From: a virus
DNA: 42,743 nt
Direction: 5' to 3' (one strand)
Virus record (IMG/VR): IMGVR_UViG_3300028769_000017
Span: 1-42,743 of that record
Shown: positions 13,898 to 22,287 of the stretch, piece after piece
How the letters are laid out: every line of letters begins with the position of its first letter
Numbering within the stretch: position 1 is the stretch's first letter
Made by a program: the position numbers and the translations under genes
The notes under the pieces: generated by a model
Told to the model about the DNA's origin: nothing
The model's database searches: none
The model's input: the letters and a program-made list of their open reading frames with translations, nothing else

Positions 13898-14443
13898 TTA
13901 TTTTTTGTACAGTTGATAGTGTGGATGCTGGTTTGTTGCCAGCAGAAACAAAGACCAGCGCTCAACACCCATCTGCCTAGTAGATGACTCATAGTGCAGC
14001 CAAGCCCGCGCGCCGTTCGGAGATCCTGCCAACGTAGCAGCTTCCCGCAACGTAAGATTTGCATCCAGCCTAGCCTGCTTAATTTCTGCTGGCGATGCAA
14101 CAGGCACTATTAAAGCTTGAGGGTCTGCCAAAACCGATGCCAGATACTTTTTATGAGCGGGAATCTTTTGCTTTTGCCGCAACGTGCGGACAGATCGCAC
14201 AGACACACCCAACGACCTGGCTAAATCGGCATCAGACACTTTTCCAAGTTGAGCGCAGATTTGCTCTTTAATTTCTGGCGTGCCACCAATTTTATAAACG
14301 GCAGTCTTGATCCCGTTTTTTTTCCGGTAGCGGTAGACATAGGTTTCGTCTACCCCTAGCATTTCGCCAATTTTTTTATCAGGAACCTTGCCGAGTTGAG
14401 CCAGAATTTCTGGCGTCCAAGACACATTTTTGTATTTTGTCAT
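13898..14443 (-). CDS. Multi-HTH DNA-binding protein
   Basis: The 181-residue basic protein carries two similar homeodomain-like helix-turn-helix units. The first is at about residues 9-44 (LAQLGKVPDKKIGEMLGVDE, TYVYRYRKKNGI) and the second at about 55-95 (CAQLGKVSDADLARSLGVSV, RSVRTLRQKQKI). A third XRE-like unit follows at about 120-165 (IKQARLDANLTLREAATLAG). 'AQLGKV.D' is repeated almost exactly, which indicates internal duplication. It is less GC-rich than its neighbours. ATG 14443 overlaps the previous gene's TGA. Likely a DNA-site-specific regulator or a partner of the DNA-processing machinery. Confidence 0.75.
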   Translation of the reverse strand: MTKYKNVSWTPEILAQLGKVPDKKIGEMLGVDETYVYRYRKKNGIKTAVYKIGGTPEIKEQICAQLGKVSDADLARSLGVSVRSVRTLRQKQKIPAHKKYLASVLADPQALIVPVASPAEIKQARLDANLTLREAATLAGSPNGARAWLHYESSTRQMGVERWSLFLLATNQHPHYQLYKK

Positions 14444-14694
14444 GATGATTTATTTTTTGCGATAAACATCTGAGCCTCTTTGGTCAGGCGCTGCACGCGC
14501 TCGACAAGTTGGTGCACCGGAACGCCCCGCGAGGTTTCTCGCGCTTGGAAGATGGCCATGCTGGCGTCGTCGGTTTCCAAGTCTACGAAACCTGCGCCGT
14601 GCGTCACCAAGAAGCGCAGGCCTGATGTGTGCACTAGGTGGCCTTGCTCGTCGCGGCGCCAGGCTTTGTGCCAGCCGAAATTTTTGTTAGTCAT
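14440..14694 (-). CDS. Small hypothetical protein
   Basis: The 84-residue protein has a beta-rich N-terminus (FGWHKAWRRDEQGHLVHTSG, LRFLVTHGAGFVDLETDD) and a C-terminal helix (VHQLVERVQRLTKEAQMFIA). It is a middle member of the leftward accessory operon, overlapping the gene on each side by a few bases. No family is recognised. Confidence 0.65.
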   Translation of the reverse strand: MTNKNFGWHKAWRRDEQGHLVHTSGLRFLVTHGAGFVDLETDDASMAIFQARETSRGVPVHQLVERVQRLTKEAQMFIAKNKSS

Positions 14695-14968
14695 GGCGGG
14701 TGCCTCGGTAAAGTGGGTCGTTCATCTTCATGGCTTCCATTTTTTTGGCGTAATCCAGCACCGCCCGGGCATCGTCAAACACCAGCGGGGCAAGGGTCTG
14801 GGGTTTGACGACTTGGTTTTTCAGCGCCAGGTAGGTGAGCTGTATGCCTGCAATCTCGAAGTGCACTTGCGGGCACTTGGCGCCGCCGTAGATAGCGGGC
14901 GTTTTGTTGGGGATCAGGTAGCCACCACAAAATGACTCAAAGGCTTTTTGTACTTGGGGTTTGCGCAT
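14687..14968 (-). CDS. Small hypothetical protein
   Basis: The 93-residue product starts at ATG 14968, placed seven bases after GGAG; a TTG at 14980 would lie over that site. It contains YLIPNKTPAIYGGAKCPQVH and a helix AIQLTYLALKNQ-like region near residues 42-55, then FDDARAVLDYAKKMEAMKM. No motif or family is recognised. Confidence 0.65.
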   Translation of the reverse strand: MRKPQVQKAFESFCGGYLIPNKTPAIYGGAKCPQVHFEIAGIQLTYLALKNQVVKPQTLAPLVFDDARAVLDYAKKMEAMKMNDPLYRGTRHD

Positions 14969-15006
14969 GATTTGCTCCAAATGCCCGCCGTGGCGGGCGG
15001 GTTGGT

Positions 15007-15246
15007 TTAGGCTGCAATGATGGCATCGAGGGCAGCTTCAAGCGCTGCCCAGTCAGCAAATGCCCAAGCTTTGTTCAGGCCGTCCCAGCGGGCACCAGCT
15101 GCTTTGAGTTGTTCTTTGATGCCGAAGGTGTTGCCAGTCAAACCGGGTTTTGCACCCCAGCCAGAGCCGCACAGGCCAGCTGTGCAAGCGATGGAGGCGG
15201 CCTTGCTGTTGATGACTTCTTGACCGTGGACGTTGCTAATAAACAT
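15007..15246 (-). CDS. Small protein with DUF5710-like C-terminus
   Basis: The 79-residue protein ends with NTFGIKEQLKAAGARWDGLN and KAWAF. This pattern resembles the short DUF5710-type module found beside plasmid and phage nucleic-acid enzymes ('.YP.K..LK..GA.WD...K.W'). It has a strong GAGGA site before ATG 15246 and is the first gene after the operator-promoter at 15318-15348. Function unknown. Confidence 0.65.
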   Translation of the reverse strand: MFISNVHGQEVINSKAASIACTAGLCGSGWGAKPGLTGNTFGIKEQLKAAGARWDGLNKAWAFADWAALEAALDAIIAA

Positions 15247-15317
15247 TTTGGATTCCTCTTAAGGAGCCAACTGCCGGTTGGTGTCGGTGGACTTGCTTTA
15301 TTGCCTGTCCATGGGTC

Positions 15318-15348
15318 AAATGATATACTCATTGTGAGTATATGCAAG
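15318..15348 (-). promoter_or_regulatory. Leftward promoter with palindromic operator
   Basis: ATATACTC (15323-15330) and GAGTATAT (15336-15343) form a perfect 8+8 dyad with a 5-base centre. On the reverse strand TTGCAT serves as -35 and TATCAT as -10 at 16-base spacing, with the dyad in the spacer. A dimeric HTH regulator bound there would exclude RNA polymerase. The operon it drives itself encodes two HTH proteins, which suggests autoregulation. Confidence 0.65.
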
Positions 15349-15389
15349 CCTTTTTTGATTTTTTTGAAAATATTTTCTAGGGGTTTACC

Positions 15390-15890
15390 CTAATGTTTAG
15401 GGTTCAAGGCGTCATAGACGGTGTTGTATTTGCCTTGGCACTCGATAAGCTGTAGTCGTAATTTGTCGGCTCTGGCACCCTCCCCAACAAGAAACTCTGA
15501 ATCCTGCCTGAGAAGGTCGGCTCCTGTTGCGCCGAGGGCTGATCCAGTGGCGGGATTGCTGGGCACACCGCCTGCACTATCACGCGCGGGGCGGTTGCGC
15601 AGCCCTGCAACAGCAGCAGCCACAGTGTTGTTAAGGCTAGAAATTTGCGCATTGGTGGTGCTCCTTTGGCTTGCAAAATCGGTGATCAAAGTCTGGGTGG
15701 TGGTCAGCGCGGCGACGGCCACTTTGGCGCTTTGTATCGCCTCGTCTTTTGTCTCAGCATCCCAGCGGGCTTGCACGCTGGCGGCGCCACGGTCGTAGAT
15801 CCAGTTGTAGCCATACCAACCCGCAGTAGCCAAGATAGCAACGGCGGCAAGCTCCAGCCACACGCGGGGGTTAAGGGTGGCCAGGTTCAT
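15390..15890 (-). CDS. Rz-like inner-membrane spanin
   Basis: The 166-residue protein has an N-terminal signal-anchor (LELAAVAILATAGWYGYNW, about residues 11-29) and a long periplasmic coiled-coil-type helix rich in Ala and Gln (about 40-110). This is the layout of Rz/i-spanin proteins that fuse inner and outer membranes at the end of lysis. The start at ATG 15890 overlaps the stop of the gene at 15887. An Rz1-like lipoprotein gene is embedded in another frame. It is the last gene of the lysis cassette. Confidence 0.85.
   Translation of the reverse strand: MNLATLNPRVWLELAAVAILATAGWYGYNWIYDRGAASVQARWDAETKDEAIQSAKVAVAALTTTQTLITDFASQRSTTNAQISSLNNTVAAAVAGLRNRPARDSAGGVPSNPATGSALGATGADLLRQDSEFLVGEGARADKLRLQLIECQGKYNTVYDALNPKH
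15404..15652 (-). CDS. Rz1-like outer-membrane spanin lipoprotein, embedded in Rz
   Basis: The 82-residue protein starts at ATG 15652 after GGAG. It has a short signal peptide (MRKFLALTTLWLLLLQGC) with a lipobox Cys, then a Pro/Gln-rich mature part (PAIPPLDQPSAQQEP). It lies entirely within the Rz frame, the classic nested Rz/Rz1 arrangement. The mature lipoprotein would bind the Rz C-terminus across the periplasm. Confidence 0.82.
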   Translation of the reverse strand: MRKFLALTTLWLLLLQGCATAPRVIVQAVCPAIPPLDQPSAQQEPTFSGRIQSFLLGRVPEPTNYDYSLSSAKANTTPSMTP

Positions 15891-16195
15891 GATGCGCCCC
15901 AAGGTGGTAGGTCTACCGTCTGGCCAGCCAGCGCGTGGGTGCAGTCGCCCAGGAACTGGATGCGGCCATCGGTGACAAAGCTGTGGCAGGTTTTGGGTGG
16001 GGCACCATCTTGGCCAGCGTCTGCGCCGTCGTAGCTGACCAGCACCGAAGGCGTGAAGGTGGGCTTGGTGACGTCGCCATTCCAGCCCCAAGCGCCCTGC
16101 CCCTCAATTTGTACTTTGTGCGCTTGCTGGCAGGCCGGGCAGCGAAACAGGATGTAGGTGCCGTCCGGGTTGTGCATGATGACTCCAGTGCTCAT
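15887..16195 (-). CDS. DUF6527-like phage protein
   Basis: The 102-residue protein has FRCPACQQAHKVQI near the start, GWNGDVTKPTFTPSVLVSYD in the middle and CHSFVTDGRIQFLGDCTHAL near the end. This pattern of metal-ligand-like Cys and His is one I associate with small prophage proteins (DUF6527) located in lysis cassettes. Function unknown. It has ATGA overlaps with the endolysin before it and the spanin after it. Confidence 0.75.
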   Translation of the reverse strand: MSTGVIMHNPDGTYILFRCPACQQAHKVQIEGQGAWGWNGDVTKPTFTPSVLVSYDGADAGQDGAPPKTCHSFVTDGRIQFLGDCTHALAGQTVDLPPWGAS

Positions 16196-16806
16196 GCCAG
16201 TGCCGCCTGCGCCAGGTCGGCGCGGTGCTCGCGGTCGGTCAGGCCGATCAGGCCGCCGTTGACGCGCTCGGTGATCTTTTCAGGGTCGCCAATGAGGCTG
16301 TCTGGAATTGTTGCCTCCCACCACAAAATGGCGGCTTTGAGGGCGTAGTCTGGTTGCTCCAGCAGCTCAGGCTGGCGCACCAGGTCGATGCCCATCAGAT
16401 CACTCATCAAACGGTAGTTGACCTTGCCGGTAATCTGTATCGGCGTGCGTCCACGGTAGCGCCACCCATCGCCCGGCTGGGTGTTGCCCATGCGCCCGCC
16501 GTACACCCGGTTGGCCAGCGCCTCTGGGTTGTTGGCATAAGGCCGGGCATCGGCCAGCGTGGGGAAGCGCTTGGGCCACACTTGGCACAGCCGGGCGGCG
16601 CTGTAGTTCAGGTTTTCAGTGAACTCGGTCAGGCCGTTGCTTTCATGCAGGATTTGGCCCAAGAAGTCGTCAATCTCAGCGTCTCCCTGGCTGAACGTGT
16701 GCTCACCCACTTGGCGGGCAAATACGGGTGCCCAAGCGCTGGCCACGGAGATGCGCACTTGACAGTGCAGCAGGCTATTGAGCCATTGGCTGGTGTCTCT
16801 GATCAT
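16192..16806 (-). CDS. Endolysin, GH19 chitinase-like
   Basis: The 204-residue protein carries the GH19-type motif ILHESNGLTEFTENLNYSAA (about residues 52-71), where Glu55 and Glu64 are the probable catalytic acids. It continues with the family regions LANRVYGGRMGN and WRYRGRTPIQITGKVNY. There is no signal peptide, so it needs the holin upstream. ATG 16806 was chosen over a TTG at 16812 because GAAGG is correctly spaced. It degrades peptidoglycan at lysis. Confidence 0.9.
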   Translation of the reverse strand: MIRDTSQWLNSLLHCQVRISVASAWAPVFARQVGEHTFSQGDAEIDDFLGQILHESNGLTEFTENLNYSAARLCQVWPKRFPTLADARPYANNPEALANRVYGGRMGNTQPGDGWRYRGRTPIQITGKVNYRLMSDLMGIDLVRQPELLEQPDYALKAAILWWEATIPDSLIGDPEKITERVNGGLIGLTDREHRADLAQAALA

Positions 16807-16808
16807 GA

Positions 16809-17108
16809 TCAACCTTCTTTGACGCGGGTTCGGACGATCAGCACCGCAAAGCCCGCCGCTATGGCGGTCTCTGACAGGCTGGGCGGCTTGGCGCTGGTGG
16901 CTTGCAGGGCGAAAAACAGTGGCGCAAACACCGCCAACGCACCACCGATGGCCAGCAACGCCCAGGCCAGCGCTTTGAGACTGGCTACCAGCCGGGCATG
17001 GGGTGTGAGGCCTGGAGCGCAGGGCGCGGTGCGCTCCACCTTATTAAGCGCCTCGGCCAGGATGACCAGCCCGGCCAGCCAGTGCAAGATCAGCAAACCG
17101 GTGCTCAT
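16809..17108 (-). CDS. Holin-like membrane protein 2
   Basis: The 99-residue protein has three hydrophobic segments: residues 4-17 (GLLILHWLAGLVILAE), about 40-66 (LVASLKALAWALLAIGGALAVFAPLFFALQ), and about 78-92 (TAIAAGFAVLIVRT). This is typical of small phage holins or their antagonists. It lies between another membrane protein and the endolysin. ATG 17108 overlaps the preceding stop; the longer upstream frame is only a shadow. Which of the two membrane genes is the holin cannot be told. Confidence 0.75.
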   Translation of the reverse strand: MSTGLLILHWLAGLVILAEALNKVERTAPCAPGLTPHARLVASLKALAWALLAIGGALAVFAPLFFALQATSAKPPSLSETAIAAGFAVLIVRTRVKEG

Positions 17109-17512
17109 GGTGCGCCCTCCCCAGCCTTGGCGGCTGGTGTGCCAAAGCGGGCAATGAGCTGCAGCAGCACGCGCTGCGCACCGCCACCCACCCCAAAGGC
17201 CGCACCCAAAAACATGCTGTCTGGCAGGCTCCACATCAGCAGGGCCAGCGGGGTTAGGTAACCAGCGGTGATGCTGCTGGCCAGCGCCACAAAAATGCGT
17301 TTGGCCGTGGTGCGAATCAGGTGCTGCCAGGTGTCGCCCGAGGCGGGCACAGTGTTGAGCAGGATGATGGCCACCAGGCTGCCACAAAAGCCAGCGATCA
17401 GCACGTCTGCCCGCAGGCCAAGGGGCACGCCAAATGCTGACAGCATGGGCACGCAGACCCCGGCGGCTGCGTAGGTTACGCCAGCGGCGCAGGTGGATGT
17501 AGGTTCGGGCAT
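17105..17512 (-). CDS. Putative phage holin (membrane protein)
   Basis: The 135-residue protein has several transmembrane stretches (about residues 7-32, 37-54, 75-95 and 100-115; for example VLIAGFCGSLVAIILLNTVP). It resembles 'putative holin' proteins of betaproteobacterial phages. Start at ATG 17512 after GGAAA. It is the first gene of the lysis cassette, before holin 2, endolysin, the DUF6527-like gene and the spanins. Confidence 0.75.
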   Translation of the reverse strand: MPEPTSTCAAGVTYAAAGVCVPMLSAFGVPLGLRADVLIAGFCGSLVAIILLNTVPASGDTWQHLIRTTAKRIFVALASSITAGYLTPLALLMWSLPDSMFLGAAFGVGGGAQRVLLQLIARFGTPAAKAGEGAP

Positions 17513-17577
17513 ATCGTTTCCAAAATTGTTAGATGTAAAACCACCCCAAAGCAGCTTGGGTGACGTGCAAGCTAGTC

Positions 17578-17955
17578 TTAGCTCATTGCCGTAAAAATCG
17601 TCTGCTTGCGCTCTGCCGTCAGCAGCCCGGCAGACACCAGCGCATCCAGGCCAGCTACAGCGCGCCTATCCGTGATCGTGACGCAGCCACTGGCTAGCAT
17701 GCGGTCGTACCAAAGTTTGACCACTGGCACTGACATCGCGGCCGTCACCAATCCGATCTGCTCAGATTCGCTACACATGCTTAAAAAAAATTCAAACGGT
17801 TTGACCACTGGCTCAGCAGCCACCTCTGCTGCGTACATGGCATCGGCCTGCGCTTCGGTTATAGGAACAAGTTTTTTATCGATGAAGTCATCTTGTGATC
17901 CATCACCTTCAAATGCGTAGCGAGTCTGCGTGGCTGGGTCTAAGTAATATTTCAT
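17578..17955 (-). CDS. Tail-fibre-associated small protein
   Basis: The 125-residue protein begins MKYYLDPATQTRYAFEGDG and continues SQDDFIDKKLVPITEAQADA. This resembles the N-terminal module of small proteins encoded just after tail fibres in many phages (DUF4376 or fibre-assembly-like). ATG 17955 shares its A with the preceding TAA stop (TAATG), and GGAG lies upstream. A fibre chaperone or minor fibre component is inferred from position. Confidence 0.7.
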   Translation of the reverse strand: MKYYLDPATQTRYAFEGDGSQDDFIDKKLVPITEAQADAMYAAEVAAEPVVKPFEFFLSMCSESEQIGLVTAAMSVPVVKLWYDRMLASGCVTITDRRAVAGLDALVSAGLLTAERKQTIFTAMS

Positions 17956-18890
17956 TAAGATTTCTCCGTCCATATCACACCAGGAGTGCCGCCCGCTGTG
18001 ATCGAATAGGTCCGACCAGCGGGTACCGGGTAGCTGAGGCAGAGAGGGGTCGCACTAGGACTGTTGTTTCCGACACGATCAATCACTCCACCATCAACCG
18101 TCATGCTTGCGGCCTGTCCAGCAGCCAGGGTGACAACAACTTTCACAAACCTTTCACGGCGAGCGGAGTTTGTATAGACGGTGCCGTCCACCTTCCTGTC
18201 TGGTGCAGCATAAAACACGGGGGGATTCCACCCTTGTATAAAACCCGAGCTGGCAATGGTCTGCCAGTTTGTCCCGTCAAAACAAAGTTCCAGGGAGTCC
18301 CCCTGCCACAAGTCGATAGTTGTCGCATAGCTTGTAAAAGGCCCGCAAATTGTGGCCCCGCCACTGCGGGCTAACGTACAAACGACGGTAGATAAATTCA
18401 CAACAGTAATAACGATGCCAGCGGGCGGATTGTTCGGCAGCGTTAAAGTTCCTGCGGAAGCACTTGCGTAATAACAAGCGCGGCCAAAGTCAGCAGTGGT
18501 TAAAGTTGCTGACGCGGTAAACGCCGTGTACCCCGCACTGTGCAGCCCAACTGACTGAACCATTTGTGTGCTTGCAATTCGAGACGAGTTGTCTGTGGCT
18601 GACGGGGTAGTAGTCGTGGGCAGCCCGGTAAACGCAGGATTGCCACCAATAGTGGTTACTGCTGACAGGCTGGTGATGTCGCCATTCGACCCAGACACAG
18701 CCGCGCCAATATCCGCCCGCATCAAAGCGGCTGTGGCCCGCGCAAGAAATGTTTGACCAAGCGTTGATACGTGGGCGCGCAGCAAATTGAACTTCGTCAA
18801 AAGGTCTAAAACATCAGCCCTAAATAGCGCCGGGCTGTCGGTGCCTGCGTCGGCGTTGGTGGTGTTTACATTGCTTGATGGCCAGGTCAT
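17955..18890 (-). CDS. Tail fibre / receptor-binding protein
   Basis: The 311-residue Ser/Thr/Ala-rich protein has an N-terminal helical part (LFRADVLDLLTKFNLLRAHV), then beta-repeat character. Its C-terminal domain runs from VFYAAPDRKVDGTVYTNSAR to YPVPAGRTYSITAGGTPG. C-termini of this kind are common in siphophage fibres. It directly follows the tail hub gene. It carries no DGR variable repeat, so it is not itself the DGR target. Receptor binding is inferred. Confidence 0.8.
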   Translation of the reverse strand: MTWPSSNVNTTNADAGTDSPALFRADVLDLLTKFNLLRAHVSTLGQTFLARATAALMRADIGAAVSGSNGDITSLSAVTTIGGNPAFTGLPTTTTPSATDNSSRIASTQMVQSVGLHSAGYTAFTASATLTTADFGRACYYASASAGTLTLPNNPPAGIVITVVNLSTVVCTLARSGGATICGPFTSYATTIDLWQGDSLELCFDGTNWQTIASSGFIQGWNPPVFYAAPDRKVDGTVYTNSARRERFVKVVVTLAAGQAASMTVDGGVIDRVGNNSPSATPLCLSYPVPAGRTYSITAGGTPGVIWTEKS

Positions 18891-18892
18891 GA

Positions 18893-21844
18893 TCAATACC
18901 CTTCAATAAAAAAATCAACAAAAGCGGGGTCGGCCAGCACGCCGTTGAGCCGGAACTGCCAGCGGGGTGCAGGTGACAAAGATTGGTCTATGCGGGCATA
19001 GGTCCATGTGCCCACGCTGCCGTCTTGAATCACCACTGTGGTGCGCTTGAGCACCGTGTAGCTGCCAGCAAGCGGGACGCGGATGTCGCCCACACCGATT
19101 CGGTAGGCGCCGGTCAAGCTGCTTAGAACAATGTCGTTGAGGTACTCGTTTTTCATCGGCGCGATGATTTGGTACGACCACTGGCGCACAGCGGGCACCG
19201 GCGCGGCAGTGGTAGCAGCAACCGTCAGCCGGACTTTGAGGTACCGGCTGCTGAATGCTGCTGATGCACTACCCCACGCACTCCAGGTGGTGCCGTCTGC
19301 ACTGGTGGCCAGCTCTTGAGTCACCGAGCCATCTGCATCGATGACGCCGTCCACTTGCCCCGCGATCACCGTACCGAAGTCACGCACCGGCGCCGTGTAA
19401 ACGATGGGGCTGGCGGGCGCCATGATCCAGCGGGTCCACGCGTCCCACGTGCTGGGCAGCGTAGACCAGGTGGTGCTGTCGTTGGCCACCAACGCCGTTT
19501 TCTCAATATGGCAGCCTGACTTGACGCCCAGCCATCCATCAGTATGTTCAAAGAACTCATCAAAAACATTACCCAGGCGGCGCGATGGCAGGGTGATGTT
19601 GACCACCTTGTACGTCGATTCGTTGCCCAAGCGGTCCAGTGATTTGCACGCAAACGTGTAGTCCCCAGCTAACGGTGCATTTAGCTCCACTGGGCTCGCG
19701 GTGTAGTAGGTGGCTGTGTCCTGCAACGGCGTCATGCTTGACCAGTCAGGATTTGCGACCGTACCGCCAACATACCTGATTTCGGCACCAAGCCAGTCTG
19801 GTGGCGCCGCCGTGGCATACGAGAAGTTGTATTGCCGCGTGCCATCTGGTTGACTCAACACCAAAAACTCATCAAACGGCGGTGGGGGCAAGCCAGCCAT
19901 ACTGCCAGCGATCACATAGGGATAAGCGACTACTGTGGACAGGTCTTCTTCGGCAACCTTATATATGTTGAAGCTGGTGAACTTGAAATAGATCGTCTGC
20001 CCGATCATGCTCAGATCCAGCGATCCCGACTTCGCCAGTGCATCATCCACACGGGCAAAAGCATCGCCTGAACTGTGCGTGGCCCCGCTGGTGCCAAAAG
20101 CCGATCGGGTCAGGCCGGTGAGCGTATAGGCCAGCACCCCGGTCAGCGTTGCAGTGCCGTGTGCCAAGTATTCAGGGTTGTCGCCACCGATGTAGCACAA
20201 GGTAGCCAGGTTCACGCTGTCGGTCTCACTGCCACTGAGCATTTGCCCGCCATTTAGCAAAACAGGCACAGCACCTGCAGCAATAGGGCCAGTCAACTTA
20301 CCGTAGCGAGCACCACCGTAGATCATGCCGCTGTCTTTGTACTGAACACCGTCAAGTGACGTCCACACCCTGCAGCCGCCCCAATTGGGATCAATGCCAC
20401 ACACCGCCGCGTAAACCTCAAGCCCCGTCGTCGTGCGCCCGACCGGTGCTTCAAAAAACATGGGCGGCAAGACCGGGCCCGGGGCAGCGTTGTAGTTGTG
20501 TTGGAAGCCAGCGCCGCCTTGGCTGGAGTAGGTGGCCGCGTGAGCCACCCCCACTGCAAAGTCTTCGGCCACGATAGACAGGTCACCGGCCTCGGACTCG
20601 CCCACCTCGGTGACACGTACCGCCAACTTGTCGAAGCCTAGCGCACTGTCCGTCAGCGTCACCAGGTCCATCGGCTCCAGCATGGCCCGCGTCCAGGGCA
20701 ACTCAAATTCATAGGTGTTGCGCACATACATGGCGCGCTGCAACAGTATTTGCGCCATGGTGCGGGCAACGGCCACATCACAAATCCAGTGCGCCGCGAG
20801 CACGTCAGCCGAGCGCAGGCCATAGGCGTCAATGCTGGCACTGTCCTTGGCCTCGGCAATTTCAACGTTGTAGTAATTTGCCCGGTTAACGAATTCGATG
20901 CGGATGTGGTTATAGGCATCCGCCTGCGACTTGCGCGTGACGCGGATCGGGTCGCCATCGGTGGCGGGGCAAAAGTCGTCATCTGTCAGATCAAACAGCG
21001 GCGTGACATTGGGTGTGTAGGTCGCGCCATTGCCACTGATAGCTGTGTCGCCGTACGGAACCATCTTGAGCTTGCCGCCTGACCACACCGGCGCAGTATT
21101 GGTCAGTGCACAGATCTTTGTCAGAAACTCACCGGCCTGGATCTGCTCAGCCAGCACGGGTGATGTCAGCAGGCCTGCCGCCAGAACGTAGTTTGACCAA
21201 TCGGCAGTGACAAGCTGGCCCACCGGGAACGACGCACCATAGCGCACGTTGGTCAATACATCAGCCGCCACCAGCGCGGTGTTGGCGTCTGGGCGGCCAG
21301 GGACACTGCCGTACAACTGCCCGCACACCTCAAAAGAGTGGTTGACCACCGATGCGCCGCTGCCTAGCGCATAGTCGCGGGCATATACATAGGCTAGGCC
21401 ACTGTACCCCAAGGCTTGGCTGCCAGGCGCGCCACCGGCTGGCGTGAAGCTGGTCAGGTAAGGCCAGGTGCCTTGCCCAAGCGCCCCAGTGGCCAGCGAC
21501 ATGCTCAACTGCGACAAGGCCGTTGTGGCGCCGTCCGCAATAAGCTGCTTATCTTTCCAGATGCGAGGGATGGCCTTGATAGTCCCCTCGCAGATGCCCA
21601 TGATCACCGAAGCCGAATAGGTGTAGGTGGTGCTTTGCTGAGTCACACCGCCGCCACCGCCTTTGCCCCCGCTGGAAGTGGTGCTGGTGTGGGCTGTGGC
21701 CTTGAAATCACCGTACCAGATCATGTTGCCACTGAGCCTATTGGAGCCATACACCAGCGGCACAGTGACCCCATAGGCCGAACTCTGGATGTTCAGCGCC
21801 TCGATGCGCGTTTCACTGGTGCTGATCGTGCTGCCGCCGCTCAT
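18893..21844 (-). CDS. Tail tip hub / central fibre protein (gpJ-like)
   Basis: The 983-residue protein starts at ATG 21844, overlapping the NlpC/P60 stop. The N-terminal third (SGNMIWYGDFKA, MGICEGTIKAIPRIWKD) and the region DAYNHIRIEFVNRANYYNVE to YVRNTYEFELPWTRAMLEPM match the 'putative phage tail protein' hub found in gene-transfer agents and lambdoid-like siphophages (Phage-tail_3 type). The C-terminal third is beta-rich and may contact the receptor. It closes the tube tip and anchors the fibre. No membrane or signal segment is visible. Confidence 0.85.
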   Translation of the reverse strand: MSGGSTISTSETRIEALNIQSSAYGVTVPLVYGSNRLSGNMIWYGDFKATAHTSTTSSGGKGGGGGVTQQSTTYTYSASVIMGICEGTIKAIPRIWKDKQLIADGATTALSQLSMSLATGALGQGTWPYLTSFTPAGGAPGSQALGYSGLAYVYARDYALGSGASVVNHSFEVCGQLYGSVPGRPDANTALVAADVLTNVRYGASFPVGQLVTADWSNYVLAAGLLTSPVLAEQIQAGEFLTKICALTNTAPVWSGGKLKMVPYGDTAISGNGATYTPNVTPLFDLTDDDFCPATDGDPIRVTRKSQADAYNHIRIEFVNRANYYNVEIAEAKDSASIDAYGLRSADVLAAHWICDVAVARTMAQILLQRAMYVRNTYEFELPWTRAMLEPMDLVTLTDSALGFDKLAVRVTEVGESEAGDLSIVAEDFAVGVAHAATYSSQGGAGFQHNYNAAPGPVLPPMFFEAPVGRTTTGLEVYAAVCGIDPNWGGCRVWTSLDGVQYKDSGMIYGGARYGKLTGPIAAGAVPVLLNGGQMLSGSETDSVNLATLCYIGGDNPEYLAHGTATLTGVLAYTLTGLTRSAFGTSGATHSSGDAFARVDDALAKSGSLDLSMIGQTIYFKFTSFNIYKVAEEDLSTVVAYPYVIAGSMAGLPPPPFDEFLVLSQPDGTRQYNFSYATAAPPDWLGAEIRYVGGTVANPDWSSMTPLQDTATYYTASPVELNAPLAGDYTFACKSLDRLGNESTYKVVNITLPSRRLGNVFDEFFEHTDGWLGVKSGCHIEKTALVANDSTTWSTLPSTWDAWTRWIMAPASPIVYTAPVRDFGTVIAGQVDGVIDADGSVTQELATSADGTTWSAWGSASAAFSSRYLKVRLTVAATTAAPVPAVRQWSYQIIAPMKNEYLNDIVLSSLTGAYRIGVGDIRVPLAGSYTVLKRTTVVIQDGSVGTWTYARIDQSLSPAPRWQFRLNGVLADPAFVDFFIEGY

Positions 21845-22287
21845 GACCAAAAACTCCAGTGCTGCAGCTCACGCCCACACAGTGGTTCTTCCGCGGCGCG
21901 GGACTTGATCACGCCCAGGCGCAGGTAGCTGTGCACAAAAATGCCGTCGCCAACGTAGATTGAGCCGTGCGAGAAGCAGCGGCCATATTTCCACAACACC
22001 ACATCACCAAGCCCAAGCGGCGTTCCAGGCGCTTGCAGGTGGGCGTACTTTTCCATCCAGCCGCTGAACTTTTCTTCAGAGTGGTGAAGGTGCCAATCAA
22101 CGGCATAGGTGCCGGGATCGACGGGCGGGATAAGGCCGGTGTTTTCGTACACCGCGCACAGAAACTGCGCACAGTCCACGCCCACGCCTTTGATGCGAGC
22201 ATGGTGGTGGTATGGGGTTTCTAGCCAGGACTCGGCTTCTTTTGCAACCGCTTGGCGTTGCAATGCCTGGTGTTGGTCGCTTGTCAT
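21841..22287 (-). CDS. NlpC/P60 tail tip peptidase
   Basis: The 148-residue protein has catalytic Cys39 in GVDCAQFLCAVYE and His107 in RCFSHGSIYVGD, the NlpC/P60 pair. Such proteins form part of the tail tip and cut cell-wall peptides during DNA entry. ATG 22287 overlaps the DUF2163 stop. The order DUF2460, DUF2163, NlpC/P60, hub is the standard gene-transfer-agent-like tail tip order. Confidence 0.9.
   Translation of the reverse strand: MTSDQHQALQRQAVAKEAESWLETPYHHHARIKGVGVDCAQFLCAVYENTGLIPPVDPGTYAVDWHLHHSEEKFSGWMEKYAHLQAPGTPLGLGDVVLWKYGRCFSHGSIYVGDGIFVHSYLRLGVIKSRAAEEPLCGRELQHWSFWS

Noticed and set aside
15388-15402. CCCTAA-TGT-TTAGGG palindrome at the Rz stop as a terminator
   Set aside because: The stem is only six bases with low GC, overlaps the Rz stop codon and has no T-run after it in the leftward direction.
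17553-17573. AGCTTG/CAAGCT hairpin between fibre-associated gene and holin as a terminator
   Set aside because: There is no T-run on either side, and the loop is large; it could be chance.
17955-18890. Tail fibre as a third DGR target
   Set aside because: Its 3' end contains nothing like the invariant GGTGGTGCTGTTGCCGTCCG segment of the TR, and no A-rich related tract.
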